Of a DNA stretch of 64,000 nucleotides, positions 61,916-64,000 are shown in pieces. Made by a program: the position numbers and the translations under genes. Within the stretch, counting starts at the first letter, position 1. Each line of letters begins with the position of its first letter. The notes under the pieces are model-generated. The model was not told the origin of the DNA and searched no databases. It saw only the letters and a list, made by a program, of their open reading frames with translations. The stretch spans positions 1 to 64,000 of the forward strand of contig CP131915.1 in NCBI GenBank assembly GCA_030704225.1, read 5' to 3'. Source of the stretch: Kosakonia sp. H02 (GTDB taxonomy: Bacteria; Pseudomonadota; Gammaproteobacteria; Enterobacterales; Enterobacteriaceae).

Positions 61916-64000
61916 TCAGAAGCTGTAATTCGCGCTGACTGAGAAGTTACGCGGCTCGCCGAAAACATACGTCCGGCTGTCGACGTTAGTGTCATATTTC
62001 TTATCGAACAGGTTATCGATGTTCGCCTGCACGGAGAGCTGTTTGGTGACGTGATAGCGGGCAAACAGATCCACCAGCGCGAAGCTACCCTGCTCGGAGC
62101 GGAAATTGCCGTTTGCGGTGCTGACATTCGCCCAGGTGGTGTTCTGCCAGTTCACGCCGCCACCGACAGTCAGCTCCTGGAGCATCGGCAGGCGATAGCT
62201 GGTGAACATTTTCACCGAGGTGCGCGGCAGGTTCGGGTTTACCGCGTTGCCATCTTTATCTTCCGCGACGTAGCGCGTTGCGCCGAAGGTCATCTGCCAG
62301 TTGTCGGTCAGCGCCCCGTTAATCTCCAGCTCAACCCCTTTGCTTACCGCGCCATCAACCGCTTCATAGGCGCTTTCACCGTTGGAGCCAGGAACAACAC
62401 CTCCGGTCGTCTGACCGAGATTATCCTGCTCAATACGGAACACGGCGAGTGATGCCGTCAGGCGGCTGTTCATCCAGTCGGATTTCACGCCCAGCTCGTA
62501 GTTTTTACCGGTGACCGGCGAGAGATACTTACCTTCAGCGTCACGGTAAGCCTGCGGTTTGAAGATGGAGGTATAGCTGGCGTATGTTGACCAGGTATCG
62601 TTGATGTCATACACCAGACCAGCGTAAGGCGAGGTGTTATTCTTCTCCATCGTCTGCGTCAGCGTATCGAGCTTGTACTTGGTGTAGCGCGCGCCCACGA
62701 TCAGATGCAGCGGATCGGCAAGCGAAATGCGCGTTGCCATATAGGCAGACTGCTGGCGCACCGTATCTTCCTGAGCGAGGCTCAGCGGAGCCCATTGGGT
62801 TTCCGGGAAGTTGCCATTGAAATCGTCGTAATTGCCCAGCGCGGTATCAAGGATGTTTTCCCACGAACTGAAGTAACGGTTATTTTGCTTGCTCAGATTG
62901 CCGCCGATCATCAGCTCATGCTGGCGACCAAACAGTTCATATGAGCCATTGGCAAAAGTATCCAGCGCATCCACTTTACGCACGCCGGTGTTATAACCTG
63001 TTCCGCCAACATAGGGATAAGACGCGCCATACGGACTGACCACCAGACCGGTGGTTTTGTCGACCGTGCCATCGACATACAGCGCTTTACTGTCGAGCTG
63101 CATTTCCGTGTGGGTGCCGTTAACCGTCAGCAGCCAGTCGCTGCCCAGATCCTGCTTGAGGGTGGCGAAAGTCCGTTTAGAGATTTTATTGTTATAGGCC
63201 CAGTCCGGCGCGGTGCTGTCACTGCGGCTCGGATTGGTTTTGGTGCCGTCGGTATACCAGCGCGGCAAACCGCCCCAGGTCGGGCTGTCGACATCGGTTT
63301 CCTGATAGTCATAACCGACAGAGAACGCCGTCGATTCGGTCAGATCCACATCCAGCACGCCATAAAAGAACTTCTTCTCCTGGCTGTAGCGATCGAGCCA
63401 GCTATCGTTGTGCTGGTAGCCTGCGACCACCCGGCCACGAATATTGCCATTCTCCGTCAGCGGGGAAGAGACATCCGCCACGTAACGCTGCTTGTTCCAG
63501 CTACCATATTCCGCCGAAACGTTCGATTTGAACTCACGGCTATCGGCATGTTTACGCACCATATTCACGGAAGCGGAGGGGTTACCTGAACCGGTCATCA
63601 ACCCGGTTGCGCCGCGCACCACTTCAATACGCTCATACATGGCGGTGTCAGACAGCGCATCACCCAGGTTCCAGCGGGATTCAAAAATGGTCGGAATACC
63701 ATCGACCATATAGTTATCAATCATAAAGCCGCGGGAATAGTAGGTGCTGCGATCGGAATCAGCCGCGCTTTCAAACACGCCAGTGGTGTTTTTCAGCACA
63801 TCGCCCAGGGTTTCCAGCCGCTGATCTTTCATGCGCTGCTGCGTAGTGATGCTGATGGACTGTGGAATATCGCGCTGCACCATCGTCATTTTGGTGCCCG
63901 CCGCGGTGGTCTGCGTGTTGTAATCCTGTTCGGTGAGCGAGCTGGTATCGGCAGTACTGGAGCCTTCAACAATAACCGTTTCTTCCGTACCCGTGGTTGC
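61916..64000 (-). CDS. fhuE: TonB-dependent ferric-coprogen/rhodotorulate receptor FhuE (5' end missing)
   Basis: 694 residues are visible; the signal peptide and first few mature residues lie beyond the right edge (E. coli FhuE is 729). The TonB box is seen near the edge (EETVIVEGS), then the plug domain (RDIPQSISITTQQRMKDQ, IEVVRGATGLMTGSGNPSASVNMVRKHA) and a 22-strand barrel ending in NFSVSANYSF with C-terminal Phe. FhuE takes up ferric coprogen and related hydroxamates. A Fur site is expected upstream but is outside the window. Internal ATG at 63889 is not the start, since the frame and homology continue upstream. Confidence 0.95.
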   Translation of the reverse strand, partial: ATTGTEETVIVEGSSTADTSSLTEQDYNTQTTAAGTKMTMVQRDIPQSISITTQQRMKDQRLETLGDVLKNTTGVFESAADSDRSTYYSRGFMIDNYMVDGIPTIFESRWNLGDALSDTAMYERIEVVRGATGLMTGSGNPSASVNMVRKHADSREFKSNVSAEYGSWNKQRYVADVSSPLTENGNIRGRVVAGYQHNDSWLDRYSQEKKFFYGVLDVDLTESTAFSVGYDYQETDVDSPTWGGLPRWYTDGTKTNPSRSDSTAPDWAYNNKISKRTFATLKQDLGSDWLLTVNGTHTEMQLDSKALYVDGTVDKTTGLVVSPYGASYPYVGGTGYNTGVRKVDALDTFANGSYELFGRQHELMIGGNLSKQNNRYFSSWENILDTALGNYDDFNGNFPETQWAPLSLAQEDTVRQQSAYMATRISLADPLHLIVGARYTKYKLDTLTQTMEKNNTSPYAGLVYDINDTWSTYASYTSIFKPQAYRDAEGKYLSPVTGKNYELGVKSDWMNSRLTASLAVFRIEQDNLGQTTGGVVPGSNGESAYEAVDGAVSKGVELEINGALTDNWQMTFGATRYVAEDKDGNAVNPNLPRTSVKMFTSYRLPMLQELTVGGGVNWQNTTWANVSTANGNFRSEQGSFALVDLFARYHVTKQLSVQANIDNLFDKKYDTNVDSRTYVFGEPRNFSVSANYSF

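Noticed and set aside
63889..63889. Internal ATG as the fhuE start
   Set aside because: The frame continues to the window edge with the TonB box and plug N-terminus upstream, so the gene is simply truncated by the window.
1..64000. Prophage, IS elements or CRISPR array
   Set aside because: No transposase, integrase, phage structural gene, terminal inverted repeats or regularly spaced repeats were seen on either strand.

Overview
The window is a chromosomal segment of a motile, curli-forming enterobacterium. Gene order and protein sequence follow the E. coli K-12 region from serX-ghrA to ptsG-fhuE almost gene for gene, but proteins differ enough, and the accessory content differs enough, that it is not Escherichia. 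An Enterobacter/Kosakonia-type genus is the best guess from the sequence alone. There is no prophage, IS element, CRISPR array or rRNA operon; nearly everything is core genome.

Layout. 1-2.6 kb: 5' part of a tRNA-Ser gene with its promoter, ghrA, and the ycdX phosphatase with its chaperone ycdY. 2.65-6.7 kb: the complete curli locus, csgDEFG on the minus strand divergent from csgBAC. 6.8-14.3 kb: ymdB-clsC (macrodomain protein and cardiolipin synthase C), then opgC divergent from opgGH (osmoregulated periplasmic glucans). 14.3-27.4 kb: small lipoprotein yceK, msyB, an unexpected hypX-like gene where E. coli has mdtG, lpxL, trhO, yceI-yceJ, solA, bssS, SOS gene dinI, pyrC with its regulatory hairpin, yceB, grxB, mdtH and rimJ. 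27.4-30.0 kb: a 19-codon remnant of yceH, mviM and the lipid II flippase murJ. 30.0-41.6 kb: the flagellar cluster flgNMA divergent from flgBCDEFGHIJ and flgKL, with FlhDC- and sigma-28-type sites. 41.7-43.9 kb: a divergent MFS exporter/LysR pair inserted between flgL and rne. 44-49.4 kb: rne with its long leader, rluC and yceF. 49.5-60.1 kb: the yceD-rpmF-plsX-fabHDG-acpP-fabF lipid cluster, running on into pabC-mltG-tmk-holB-tatD family gene ycfH. 60.2-64 kb: ptsG with CRP, Mlc-like and SgrS-target elements, and the 3' 97% of fhuE, which runs off the right edge.

Functionally the window joins surface structures (curli, flagella, periplasmic glucans, lipid A acylation) with central lipid synthesis and RNA metabolism. 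The fatty acid cluster makes malonyl-ACP-dependent acyl chains (FabH, FabD, FabG, ACP, FabF) and feeds them to phospholipid (PlsX). The three genomic departures that matter most are (i) a stand-alone HypX-type CO-forming hydrogenase maturation protein with no hydrogenase genes nearby, (ii) collapse of yceH into a tiny in-frame scar, and (iii) a self-contained MFS/LysR module carrying a textbook LysR-type palindrome. Relative to E. coli K-12, ycdZ, ymdA, mdtG and an intact yceH are absent from their usual positions.
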